DNA of 10,289 nt from Actinomycetes bacterium. Lineage in GTDB: Bacteria > Actinomycetota > Actinomycetes > Actinomycetales > Demequinaceae. Numbering within the stretch: position 1 is the stretch's first letter; each line of letters begins with the position of its first letter. The stretch spans positions 1-10,289 of the forward strand of contig JAEYYZ010000138.1 of assembly GCA_023428185.1 (NCBI GenBank). Reading direction: 5' to 3'. The translations under genes were made by a program, and so were the position numbers. Shown here in pieces: positions 1-6,521 of this stretch. Under the pieces are notes generated by a model. The model saw only the letters and a list, made by a program, of their open reading frames with translations. It was not told the origin of the DNA and searched no databases.

Positions 1-433
1 TCGGCGCGCCGGTAGGTGCAGGGACGTGAATCTGCGCCAGAGCCACGCCCAGGTCAAACGCTCCGGCGGCGTTGAGCGGCTCACCTAAAGCTCGCTTGCC
101 CTCAATCCACGGCACTACACCCCAGCGCCATGGGTACGTATCGCTCGGAGCTCCCACCGCGACGGGGATGGGGGCAGCAAACGTCCATTCGGCGCTCACG
201 CGCGGTAGCCAGTCGAGCTCCGTGTCGGCCAGATGCGCCGCCGCCTCGCGGCGAGGCAGGCGCACTGCAAGTTCGTCGCCCAGTCGGAACATCTCGTTAT
301 CCCAACCCCGCCCGGCAAACGTGAGAGGGAGGTCGCGATAGTGAGGAAACTGTGTGTCCAGCAAGTCACGCACCAACGGCACGGTGATCTGGATGTCGTG
401 AGTAGGCGTCGCGCGAGGAGGGGTTTCGGTCAT
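1..433 (-). CDS. Aminoglycoside phosphotransferase (APH)-family kinase, 5' part only
   Basis: The reading frame runs from an ATG at 433 down to the left edge without a stop, giving about 144 residues; the C-terminal half, with the expected catalytic loop, lies outside the window. The visible part fits the N-terminal lobe of APH-type small-molecule kinases: a start like MTETPPRATPTHDIQITVPL, then GRGWDNEMFRLGDELAVRLP at about residues 41-60, the nucleotide-binding strands typical of the family, followed by WRWGVVPWIEGK (hinge region) and LGVALAQIHVPAP. Known members phosphorylate antibiotics, sugars or amino alcohols; the substrate cannot be told from this fragment, and resistance should not be assumed. 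The start codon overlaps the stop of the upstream O-methyltransferase as ATGA, so the two are probably co-transcribed and translationally coupled. No separate ribosome binding site is obvious. Confidence 0.8.
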   Translation of the reverse strand, partial: MTETPPRATPTHDIQITVPLVRDLLDTQFPHYRDLPLTFAGRGWDNEMFRLGDELAVRLPRREAAAHLADTELDWLPRVSAEWTFAAPIPVAVGAPSDTYPWRWGVVPWIEGKRALGEPLNAAGAFDLGVALAQIHVPAPTGAP

Positions 434-1065
434 TGGCCGGACTTGATGGCCACTAGGAGGCCATCTCCCGAAGGCACCATGGAGATGGTGAGGCCTTCGG
501 TGTTCCGTACGATCTTGAGCGCCTCGCGCACGGCCGTGGTGTCAGGGTCGCGCTGAGCGGGGTCAGGTACGCGCCCGTGCCACAAGGCGTTGTCCAGGAT
601 CAACATGCCGCCCGGTCGCAGGATTCTGAGCGCATGCTCTACGTATGCTGGGTATTCCTGTTTGCGAGCATCCACCAACACGAGGTCGTAGCCAGCATCC
701 GTGAGTCGAGGCAACACGTCCAACGCGCGGCCGGTGATGAGGCGCACGCGGTCAGGCGCAAAGCCGGCTGCCGCGAACGTCTGCCGCGCCACTTTGTGAT
801 GCTCGGCCTCGGCGTCGATAGTGGTCAGGATTCCAGAGTGGTCCATGCCGCGCAGCAGCAGCGTGCCCGAGACGCCTACACCGGTGCCGATCTCCACTAC
901 GTTGCGCGCGCCGATGGCCGTGGCGAGCACTTGCAGTAGCGCACCAGCGCCCGGAAGGACAGGAACGCAGCCCCACTGGTCGGCAGCGTCGCGGGCACGC
1001 AACAGCACCTCGTCTTCAGCGACAAAATCCTCTGCGAATGCCCAATTTGCTGCGTCGTTGCTCAT
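430..1065 (-). CDS. SAM-dependent O-methyltransferase (class I, COMT-like, metal-dependent type)
   Basis: Encodes 211 residues, a normal length for the bacterial O-methyltransferase family 3 (catechol/caffeoyl-CoA OMT-like). The SAM-binding motif I is VVEIGTGVGVSG at residues 56-67. VLVDARK (about 129-135) supplies an Asp in the position of a metal ligand, and LILDNALWHG (about 155-164) supplies the Asp-Asn pair; these are the usual divalent metal site of the family. The methyl acceptor is unknown. I chose the ATG at 1065 over an in-frame ATG at 1170 because AGGAGGTGG (1072-1080 complement) lies 6 bases upstream and homologues begin near this point; the longer version would run through the sigE promoter. 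The gene is divergent from sigE, as the methyltransferase Rv1220c is in M. tuberculosis. Its stop overlaps the next gene's start by ATGA. Confidence 0.9.
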   Translation of the reverse strand: MSNDAANWAFAEDFVAEDEVLLRARDAADQWGCVPVLPGAGALLQVLATAIGARNVVEIGTGVGVSGTLLLRGMDHSGILTTIDAEAEHHKVARQTFAAAGFAPDRVRLITGRALDVLPRLTDAGYDLVLVDARKQEYPAYVEHALRILRPGGMLILDNALWHGRVPDPAQRDPDTTAVREALKIVRNTEGLTISMVPSGDGLLVAIKSGQ

Positions 1066-1071
1066 CGCAAG

Positions 1072-1080
1072 CCACCTCCT
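1072..1080 (-). promoter_or_regulatory. Strong ribosome binding site of the O-methyltransferase
   Basis: The - strand reads AGGAGGTGG, 6 bases before the ATG at 1065. It decides the start against an upstream in-frame ATG at 1170. Confidence 0.8.
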
Positions 1081-1087
1081 ACAGAGC

Positions 1088-1093
1088 ATCGTA
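1088..1093 (-). promoter_or_regulatory. Possible -10 box for the O-methyltransferase
   Basis: The - strand reads TACGAT, matching the actinobacterial TANNNT pattern, and would start transcription near 1081, just before the ribosome binding site. I see no convincing -35 box 16-18 bases upstream, so this rests on one short motif. Confidence 0.3.
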
Positions 1094-1138
1094 TGCGCCC
1101 GTGACCTGACCCACGCCCGGAACGCCTCCGCAAAATGT

Positions 1139-1166
1139 GGGAACATAGACGCACAACTGATCGTTG
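1139..1166 (+). promoter_or_regulatory. ECF (SigE-type) promoter upstream of sigE
   Basis: GGGAAC at 1139-1144 is followed by exactly 17 bases (1145-1161) and CGTTG at 1162-1166. This is the classic -35/-10 pair read by actinobacterial SigE/SigH-type ECF sigma factors. Transcription would start around 1171-1174, leaving a short leader with the ribosome binding site before the ATG at 1191. The likely meaning is autoregulation of the sigE-rseA-htrA-tatB operon; that the local sigma factor itself reads this site is inferred. Confidence 0.75.
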
Positions 1167-1176
1167 CCAATCTGTG

Positions 1177-1183
1177 AAGGAGG
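1177..1183 (+). promoter_or_regulatory. Ribosome binding site of sigE
   Basis: AAGGAGG lies 7 bases before the ATG at 1191, inside the purine-rich stretch 1176-1186. It fixes this start rather than an in-frame ATG at 1164, which lies within the promoter's -10 element. Confidence 0.8.
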
Positions 1184-1190
1184 GGGCCGA

Positions 1191-1784
1191 ATGACTACAG
1201 TCGCTACGACCTCTGCGACCTCGACCATCGACACGCCTGTCCAGCAAGACCTGAGCTGGGAAGCGATTGTCGAACAACACGCTGCGCGCGTTTACCGACT
1301 CGCATATCACCTCACGGGTAACCAACACGATGCTGAAGACCTCACTCAAGATGTCTTTGTGCGAGTGTTCAACTCGCTCTCGCAGTACAAGCCCGGCACC
1401 TTTGAGGGCTGGCTGCACCGCATCACCACCAACCTCTTCTTGGACCGCATGCGCCGTAAGAACCGCATCCGGTTTGACTTCATGGCGGACGACGACGGCG
1501 GCGTAGCTACGTCTGACTCGTTTGACCGGCATGAGCGCTCTGGCCAGCCTGAGGACGCCTACGACATGTCGAACCTCGGTTCTGACATTGTGGAGGCGCT
1601 TTCAGATTTGCCGCCCGAGTACCGCGCTGCAGTGGTGCTCAGCGACATCGAAGGCTTGTCGTACGAAGAGATTGCTGCGACGCTCGGTATCAAGATGGGC
1701 ACGGTGCGTTCGCGCCTGTCTCGCGCCCGTGGCAAGTTGCGCGAATCGCTCGCGCATCGGGCTCCAGCGCGAGGCACCATATGA
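1191..1784 (+). CDS. sigE: ECF RNA polymerase sigma factor, SigE-like
   Basis: Encodes 197 residues, the usual size of a group IV (extracytoplasmic function) sigma factor with only regions 2 and 4. Region 2 spans about residues 26-92, with DAEDLTQDVFVRVF (47-60) for core RNA polymerase binding and GWLHRITTNLFLDRMRRKNR (73-92) for -10 melting and recognition. An acidic linker follows (about 98-130). Region 4 spans about 132-187 with LPPEYRAAVVLSDIEGLSYE and the helix-turn-helix IAATLGIKMGTVRSRLSRAR, which reads the -35 GGAAC. It should direct the response to cell-envelope stress. The gene is followed by its anti-sigma factor with an ATGA overlap, then htrA and tatB, the same order as sigE-rseA-htrA-tatB in mycobacteria, which supports the symbol. 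A matching ECF promoter lies immediately upstream. Confidence 0.92.
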   Translation: MTTVATTSATSTIDTPVQQDLSWEAIVEQHAARVYRLAYHLTGNQHDAEDLTQDVFVRVFNSLSQYKPGTFEGWLHRITTNLFLDRMRRKNRIRFDFMADDDGGVATSDSFDRHERSGQPEDAYDMSNLGSDIVEALSDLPPEYRAAVVLSDIEGLSYEEIAATLGIKMGTVRSRLSRARGKLRESLAHRAPARGTI

Positions 1785-2617
1785 CCCCAAAACACCTCGG
1801 GGACAAGATCCACGATCTGCTTGACGGTCGGCTGACCGGCGAGAAGGCCTACGCCGCAATGGCGCACTTGGGCGAATGCGAAGATTGCTCTGCGCGCTGG
1901 CACGAACTGCGTGCGGCACGTGAAGCGCTCAACACAGCCGATGCCGGGATCGACATGTCCTTTGCGCAACGACTCCTGGACAAGGACCGTATTGCTCAGA
2001 TTGCTGCTCACGAGCAAAAGAGCAAGCGCCGTGCCGCCGCGCCACCTGACCGCAGGCCCCTGGCGTTTGTGGTGTCCGTGGGCGCGTTTGCGGGACTGCT
2101 GTTGGGTGCTGCTTGGGTTCTTGGTGCCCCTCAACAAGTGGGCCTCGAGTTTGTGACGTCGCACGCATCCGCATCGCAACCTGTGGTGTACATGGGCGCG
2201 CAAGGGATGCGATCCGGGGACCAGTTGCGCAGCTGGATTCACCCCAACTTTGACGAGTCGAGCATGGTGCCCGTGGAGGCCCAAGTGGTGCGCCGCGCCA
2301 ACGGCAGCAACGTGCTCATCGCGACGTTGCTGCGTGGCATGGACGTAGTGGTCGTCACTCAAGAACACGGCACTCTCGCTCCAAGTGTGCACGGCATGCC
2401 GCGGGCGAATGTTGAAGGAGTGGACGTGTACGTGGTGAGCTCTGTGGAGCCGGCGCAAGTGGTGTGGCAGACCGGTGACGTCGTGATTGCGCTCGGTTGC
2501 GAATGCGACTTGTCAACGCTTGAATCTGCGGCGGAGGAATTTCCTAAGGTCGAGGGCCCGGGAATAGCCGATCGCGTGAGCGACGGTTTCGAGGAACTCG
2601 TCAACCTACTTCCCTGA
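1781..2617 (+). CDS. rseA: Transmembrane zinc-finger anti-sigma factor, RseA-like
   Basis: Encodes 278 residues. The N-terminus carries the zinc-binding anti-sigma motif H29-x3-C33-x2-C36 (HLGECEDC), with H5 or H11 as possible extra ligand; this cytoplasmic domain should hold the sigma factor inactive. A basic stretch (about 80-92) leads into one membrane helix at about 93-116 (PLAFVVSVGAFAGLLLGAAW). The remaining roughly 160 residues would lie outside the membrane and include C240-x-C242 near the end of a beta-rich segment. The start overlaps the sigE stop as ATGA, with GAGG 6 bases upstream, so the two proteins are made together in balanced amounts. From memory, the M. tuberculosis RseA is much shorter and lacks this outer domain, so signal input may differ here. 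The pairing with sigE is secure; the role of the outer domain is unknown. Confidence 0.88.
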   Translation: MTPKHLGDKIHDLLDGRLTGEKAYAAMAHLGECEDCSARWHELRAAREALNTADAGIDMSFAQRLLDKDRIAQIAAHEQKSKRRAAAPPDRRPLAFVVSVGAFAGLLLGAAWVLGAPQQVGLEFVTSHASASQPVVYMGAQGMRSGDQLRSWIHPNFDESSMVPVEAQVVRRANGSNVLIATLLRGMDVVVVTQEHGTLAPSVHGMPRANVEGVDVYVVSSVEPAQVVWQTGDVVIALGCECDLSTLESAAEEFPKVEGPGIADRVSDGFEELVNLLP

Positions 2618-2628
2618 GGAACACTTGA

Positions 2629-3984
2629 ATGCCCGAGTACTTTGCTGATCCCAGTGAACCCACCCCTGACCCATCGTCAGAACCTGCACATCTTGCGCCA
2701 GACGAGCCGGCGTCGCCCGCCGCCACGCCACCGATCGAAGACCAACTCGACACGTTTGTGGCGGAACCAGCGCCCCCGGCCCCTATGGACTACATCGTTC
2801 CGCCCGCGCGCCCCAAGGTGACGTCCGCATCGCCATTGCGCAGGCGCACTGTGGCGGCTATAGCCACCGGTTCTTTGGCCCTGGGCGCCTTAGGTGGCGC
2901 TGGTGTGGTGTTGGCGTGGGAGCAGTTTTCCCCTGCCCCAGCCTCGCCGGGCCTGCCCACAGTGGTGCCGCAGGTCGACGCGGGCGCTCAACCCGTGAGC
3001 AATGTGACGGCAGTGGTAGAAGCTGCCTTGCCGTCAGTGGTGCAGATTGAAGTTTCCGTGGGCGGTGAACGAGTGTCGTCCGGCTCCGGATTTGTGATCC
3101 GCGAGGATGGCTACCTCCTGACGAACAACCACGTGGTCGATGCCGAGGGCGCCACGCTCACTGTGGTGTTTAACGACGGCTCTGAAGCACGCGCCGAACT
3201 CGTGGGGGCCACTGCGGACTATGACTTGGCCGTCATCAAGGTGGATCGCACAGGGCTGTCGCCGTTGGTCTTGGGAGACTCCGACGCAGTGGTGGTAGGA
3301 GAACCGGTCATTGCCATTGGCTCCCCACTTGGTCTTGACGCCACCGTGACCACCGGCATCATCTCCGCACTGCATCGTCCGGTCACGCCACGCGGGGCGG
3401 ATTCTCAAGCGTTCATCGACGCGCTTCAAACCGATGCCGCCATCAACCCAGGAAACTCCGGAGGGCCGCTCTTCAACGCACGGGGCGAGGTCATCGGAGT
3501 GAACTCGGCGGTAGCGGCCTTGCCAGGCGCCACGAGCGCTTCAGGGGCGGGTTCCGTGGGGCTCGGGTTCGCCATACCGTCCAACCAAGCCCGCCGCACC
3601 GCGGAACAACTGATCGAAACTGGCGTGGCCACGTACCCCGTCATCGGGGTAGTCCTTGACGGCAGCTATACGGGTCAAGGCGTCAAGGTCGCGGATGAGG
3701 GTCTTGAAGAGGGCCAGGCTGGAGTGGTCGCTGGCAGCCCAGCAGACCGGGCTGGCATTCGCGAAGGCGACATTATCATCGCGTTTCAAGGCCGGCCCGT
3801 AACTCAAGCCGACGTACTCATTGTGGGTATTCGCGCTATGGCAGCCGGGGACGCCGTGTCCTTCACCCTCTTGCGGGACGGTAAAGAAGTGGATGTCGAG
3901 GTGACTCTGACCTCCTCTGACGAGGTGGACTTTGGCCTGGGCAACCCTGGCGGTGGCGACGGCGGCGACGGGCAGTCAGAATAG
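2629..3984 (+). CDS. htrA: Membrane-anchored HtrA/DegP-type serine protease with PDZ domain
   Basis: Encodes 451 residues. A proline- and acid-rich cytoplasmic tail (1-70) precedes a basic RRR and a membrane helix at about 74-97, so the protease domain faces outward. The trypsin-like domain (about 125-325) shows the full catalytic triad: H168 in TNNHVVDAEG, D199 in ADYDLAVIKVD and S277 in GNSGGPL. A C-terminal PDZ domain spans about 335-428, with AGVVAGSPADRAGIREGDII as its core, followed by a Gly/Asp-rich tail. The family degrades or refolds damaged exported proteins, and in mycobacteria it also feeds back on the SigE-RseA system. The ATG at 2629 is preceded by GAGGA (2616-2620) at 8 bases, overlapping the rseA stop. 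It sits in the sigE operon and is a likely SigE target. Confidence 0.93.
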   Translation: MPEYFADPSEPTPDPSSEPAHLAPDEPASPAATPPIEDQLDTFVAEPAPPAPMDYIVPPARPKVTSASPLRRRTVAAIATGSLALGALGGAGVVLAWEQFSPAPASPGLPTVVPQVDAGAQPVSNVTAVVEAALPSVVQIEVSVGGERVSSGSGFVIREDGYLLTNNHVVDAEGATLTVVFNDGSEARAELVGATADYDLAVIKVDRTGLSPLVLGDSDAVVVGEPVIAIGSPLGLDATVTTGIISALHRPVTPRGADSQAFIDALQTDAAINPGNSGGPLFNARGEVIGVNSAVAALPGATSASGAGSVGLGFAIPSNQARRTAEQLIETGVATYPVIGVVLDGSYTGQGVKVADEGLEEGQAGVVAGSPADRAGIREGDIIIAFQGRPVTQADVLIVGIRAMAAGDAVSFTLLRDGKEVDVEVTLTSSDEVDFGLGNPGGGDGGDGQSE

Positions 3985-3988
3985 TCAC

Positions 3989-4378
3989 GTGTTCGACATC
4001 AACGCAGGCGAGTTGCTGGTCATTGCGCTCCTTGCTGTGATTTTGGTGGGTCCGGAGCGGCTCCCCGAGTACGTCAACGGGCTCAAGACGCTCGTCAAAC
4101 GCGTGAGGGCGTTGCTTTCTGAAGGCCGCTCAGTATTGCGGGACGAGTTCGGTGATGACGTGGACTGGCGTCAGTACGACCCTCGCCAATACGACCCTCG
4201 GCGCATTGTGCGCGAAGCGCTCGAGGAAGAGCCTGTGGTCTCGCCCCGTAGGGCTGCTCGCACGAGCGGCTCGACACCCGTAGTGCAGCACATCATCCCC
4301 GCTGATCCCGATGCCACGCCCCCCTTGGGCACTCCCTTACCCATGGCATCGGTGCCATTTGACCCGGAGTCCACGTAA
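3989..4378 (+). CDS. tatB: Twin-arginine translocase subunit TatB-like protein
   Basis: Starting at the GTG at 3989, four bases after the htrA stop, the protein has 129 residues and begins MFDINAGELLVIALLAVILV, a short N-terminal membrane helix (about 5-21) followed by the hallmark GPERLPEY hinge (about 22-29) and an amphipathic helix (LKTLVKRVRALLSEGRSVLR). This is the TatA/TatB fold; the extended polar C-terminus and the position after htrA favour TatB. It helps TatC recognise folded Tat substrates. An upstream in-frame ATG at 3932 lies inside htrA and would add a non-hydrophobic tail before the helix, so I reject it. No clear ribosome binding site is seen, so translation probably depends on coupling to htrA. 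QYDPRQYDPRR (about 62-72) comes from a 15-base tandem duplication at 4172-4201. Confidence 0.88.
   Translation: MFDINAGELLVIALLAVILVGPERLPEYVNGLKTLVKRVRALLSEGRSVLRDEFGDDVDWRQYDPRQYDPRRIVREALEEEPVVSPRRAARTSGSTPVVQHIIPADPDATPPLGTPLPMASVPFDPEST
4172..4201 (+). repeat. Two 15-base tandem units inside tatB
   Basis: CAGTACGACCCTCGC (4172-4186) is followed directly by CAATACGACCCTCGG (4187-4201), 13 of 15 bases identical and in frame, giving two QYDPR units. It reads as an in-frame duplication within the polar tail. Confidence 0.8.
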
Positions 4379-4382
4379 CCGA

Positions 4383-4400
4383 GCACCGGCTGGCCGGTGC
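4383..4400. terminator. Perfect palindrome between tatB and trpS, possible terminator
   Basis: GCACCGGC and its reverse complement GCCGGTGC are separated by TG, giving in RNA a 7-bp GC-rich stem with a CTGG tetraloop five bases past the tatB stop. No T-run follows on the + strand, so it would be a tract-less actinobacterial terminator, or alternatively a protein-binding palindrome near the trpS promoter. Confidence 0.5.
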
Positions 4401-4429
4401 CAAGGGCATCGGGCGAGTGTGGAGCCTGA

Positions 4430-4435
4430 AAGAAT
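4430..4435 (+). promoter_or_regulatory. Possible -10 box for a leaderless trpS transcript
   Basis: AAGAAT followed by GG lies 6 bases before the trpS ATG (4442), the spacing expected for a leaderless actinobacterial mRNA; it differs by one base from the TANNNT form. No Shine-Dalgarno sequence precedes trpS, which fits. No clear -35 box is seen. Confidence 0.4.
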
Positions 4436-4441
4436 GGACAC

Positions 4442-5458
4442 ATGACCCAGCGCGTTTTCTCGGCGATGCAGCCCACATCTGATTCCTTGCACCTTGGAAA
4501 CTACTTGGGCGCGCTGGTGCAGTGGGTGGCTTTGCAAGAGGGCCGAGACGCCATCTACTCAGTGGTGGACTTGCACGCTCTCACTGCTAGCCCTGATCCG
4601 GGAGTGCTCACTCGCCGCACCCGTGCCACCGCGGCACAGTTCTTGGCGGCAGGCGTTGACCCTGCACAGTCCACGCTATTTGTGCAGTCGCATGTGCCCC
4701 AGCACGCGGAACTCGCATGGGTGCTCGCGACGTTCACCGGCATGGGTGAAGCTGGCCGTATGACACAGTTCAAAGACAAGTCGGCCAAGGTTGGTGACGC
4801 TGGCACCAACGTGGGGCTCTTCACGTACCCGCTCTTGATGGCGGCGGACATCTTGCTCTACGACACGCATGTGGTGCCGGTGGGAGAAGACCAACGTCAA
4901 CACCTGGAACTGTCACGAGACCTTGCGCATCGCCTCAACACGCGGCTTGGTGAAGGCACTGTGGTGTCGCCAGAGCCACACATCGTCAAAGAGGTTGCCA
5001 AGATTTATGACCTCCAGGAGCCCACCAAGAAGATGTCAAAGTCGGCCTCTTCGCCCAATGGACTCATCGAGATCCTGGACGATCCCAAGGTGATCTCCAA
5101 GCGCATCAAGTCCGCCGTGACGGACACCGACACGGTGGTGGCCTTTGACCCTGAGAACAAGCCGGGCGTGTCTAACCTGCTCAGCATGTACGCCGCATTC
5201 ACGGGCCAGGGGATCCCAGAGATCGTCTCGAGTTATGAGGGCAGGATGTACGGCCACCTCAAAGCGGATTTGGCCGATGTGGTGGTGGAGGCACTGACTC
5301 CCGTCCGCGAGCGTGCGCTCGAGTGGATCGAATCCCCAGCCAAGCTCGACGGAGTACTTGCTGAAGGCGCGGCCAAAGCATCGGCTATCGCCCAAACGAC
5401 CCTGGATCGCATCTATGACCGCGTGGGCCTGTTGCCCGCCGCACGCCGGAGCTCATGA
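4442..5458 (+). CDS. trpS: Tryptophanyl-tRNA synthetase (class Ic)
   Basis: Encodes 338 residues, a normal bacterial TrpRS length. It charges tRNA-Trp with tryptophan using ATP in the cytoplasm. The HIGH-type signature is HLGN at residues 17-20 within QPTSDSLHLGNYLGALVQW, and the second ATP-binding signature is KMSKS at 197-201 in PTKKMSKSASSPNG. Between them lie family blocks including YSVVDLHALT, FTYPLLMAADILLYDTHVVP and VGEDQRQHLELSRD (tryptophan pocket and dimer region); the C-terminal helical anticodon-binding domain covers roughly 210-335. The gene opens 63 bases after tatB with no ribosome binding site, suggesting its own leaderless transcript, and its stop overlaps the next start by ATGA. 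In mycobacteria trpS is likewise next to a YhjD-type membrane protein gene. Confidence 0.96.
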   Translation: MTQRVFSAMQPTSDSLHLGNYLGALVQWVALQEGRDAIYSVVDLHALTASPDPGVLTRRTRATAAQFLAAGVDPAQSTLFVQSHVPQHAELAWVLATFTGMGEAGRMTQFKDKSAKVGDAGTNVGLFTYPLLMAADILLYDTHVVPVGEDQRQHLELSRDLAHRLNTRLGEGTVVSPEPHIVKEVAKIYDLQEPTKKMSKSASSPNGLIEILDDPKVISKRIKSAVTDTDTVVAFDPENKPGVSNLLSMYAAFTGQGIPEIVSSYEGRMYGHLKADLADVVVEALTPVRERALEWIESPAKLDGVLAEGAAKASAIAQTTLDRIYDRVGLLPAARRSS

Positions 5459-6465
5459 CTGCGCTCAAGCGTGTCTGGGCGGGTGCGAGAGACACCGTCT
5501 CGTCAGTGACCGTCCGCGTCAAGGCGGTCAAGACGTGGTTCTACAGGCAGCCAGTGGGCAAGGCCATCAAGCGTTTCAGCGAGCGCAACGGCAACATTCT
5601 TTCTGGCGGCATCGCGTATGCCTCGCTCACTTCGATCGCAGCGGGCGTGGTGCTCGTGGTCTCGGTGGCCAGCCTCGTGGTGTTTGGCAACGAGTCGTCA
5701 CGGGATGTCGTCCTGGACTTTCTGGGCGGTGCGGTGCCGGGCCTCTTCCCCGACGGCGACCAGCCGGGTCTGCTGGACCCCGAAGCCATCAAACCCACCG
5801 CGCTCACCGGGCTCGTGGGTGTTGGCGCGCTCGTGGTGTTGGCTCGCACAGCCATGCGGTACTTGGGCTCCTTGAGGGCCGGAGTGCGCGCCATGCTTGG
5901 CGTGGCAGGGGACTCGAACGTACCGGGCATACTCCGCGACGTGCTTGCGATGGTAGGGCTCGGAGTCATTGCGCTCGTGGGCGCAGGACTGCAGGTTGTG
6001 GCAGGAACTCTTGCGCGCTCGGTAGCCGACGCTTTGGGCGAGGGAGGCGTGTCCCAAGCCTTGGTGCGCGGCACGGCATTCGCGGTGGGCCTCTTGGCTA
6101 ACGCAGCGTTCGTGGCAGTGGCGTTTGTGGTGCTGGGACGAGCCAAGGTTCGGCGCACGGTGCTGTGGTCCACCATTGGGGTGACCGCAGTGGCTATCGC
6201 AGTATTGCAGCAAGCCACCAGCTACTTTGTGGGCTCGGCAACTCGCAATCCGCTGTTGGCATCGTTCGCGGCCCTCATAGCGCTGTTGATCTTTGTGGAC
6301 CTTGTGGCCAGGGTCATCATGCTGGGAGCGGCGTGGCTGGGTGTGAGTGCACAGCCCGTCTCGGTGACGCGTGAAGGCGAGACGGTGACCATTGTTGAGG
6401 ACGCTTCACGCCCCCGCAGGCGAAACACCGTGACCACGCGCAGGGCTATGCGCAGGGAACACTAG
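5455..6465 (+). CDS. YihY/YhjD (BrkB)-family integral membrane protein
   Basis: Encodes 336 residues. A basic cytoplasmic N-terminus (1-45) leads to about six predicted membrane helices at roughly 57-77, 115-135, 164-184, 205-228, 237-257 and 267-294, and a basic C-terminal tail ending in RRAMRREH. The segment GNILSGGIAYASLTSIAAG (about 46-64) is the conserved entry into the first helix of the YihY/BrkB family, once misnamed ribonuclease BN; FVGSATRNPLLASFAALIALLIFV with the following helix also fits. No enzymatic activity is established; proposed roles in the family include envelope transport, with E. coli YhjD tied to lipid A precursor export in suppressor strains. The ATG overlaps the trpS stop as ATGA with GGAG only 3 bases upstream, so it depends on trpS transcription. 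Confidence 0.85.
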   Translation: MTALKRVWAGARDTVSSVTVRVKAVKTWFYRQPVGKAIKRFSERNGNILSGGIAYASLTSIAAGVVLVVSVASLVVFGNESSRDVVLDFLGGAVPGLFPDGDQPGLLDPEAIKPTALTGLVGVGALVVLARTAMRYLGSLRAGVRAMLGVAGDSNVPGILRDVLAMVGLGVIALVGAGLQVVAGTLARSVADALGEGGVSQALVRGTAFAVGLLANAAFVAVAFVVLGRAKVRRTVLWSTIGVTAVAIAVLQQATSYFVGSATRNPLLASFAALIALLIFVDLVARVIMLGAAWLGVSAQPVSVTREGETVTIVEDASRPRRRNTVTTRRAMRREH

Positions 6466-6478
6466 GGCGCTGGGCGCC
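6466..6478 (+). terminator. Small hairpin directly after the YihY-family stop codon
   Basis: GGCGC-TGG-GCGCC forms a perfect 5-bp stem with a 3-base loop starting at the first base after the stop. There is no T-run, so termination is only a possibility. Confidence 0.35.
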
Positions 6479-6514
6479 TGCACGTTGCGAGCATGCACGC
6501 TACGTGCCTGCACG
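6479..6514. repeat. Three TGCACG hexamers at an exact 15-base period
   Basis: TGCACG occurs at 6479-6484, 6494-6499 and 6509-6514. The first two 15-base units agree at 11 of 15 positions. The 10-mer GCCTGCACGT occurs twice (6476-6485 and 6506-6515), and GCACG-CTA-CGTGC (6495-6507) forms a small hairpin. It may be a decayed tandem repeat or a cluster of binding sites. Confidence 0.6.
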
Positions 6515-6521
6515 TCAGAAT

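Noticed and set aside
1559..2458. Long open frame (299 codons) on the - strand opposite sigE and rseA
   Set aside because: It lies antisense to two clearly recognised genes, has His/Arg-rich composition typical of reversed GC-rich coding sequence, and shows no family motif or ribosome binding site.
3932..3988. N-terminal extension of TatB from an upstream ATG
   Set aside because: It lies wholly inside htrA and would put 19 residues before the N-terminal membrane helix, which TatB proteins do not have.
5313..6101. Open frame on the + strand overlapping the end of trpS and the YihY-family gene
   Set aside because: It is a shifted frame of two well-supported genes, with Arg/Gly-rich low-information sequence.
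5541..6218. Open frame on the - strand opposite the YihY-family gene
   Set aside because: The composition is dominated by Thr, Ala, Ser and Pro, as expected from antisense of hydrophobic coding sequence, and no features support translation.
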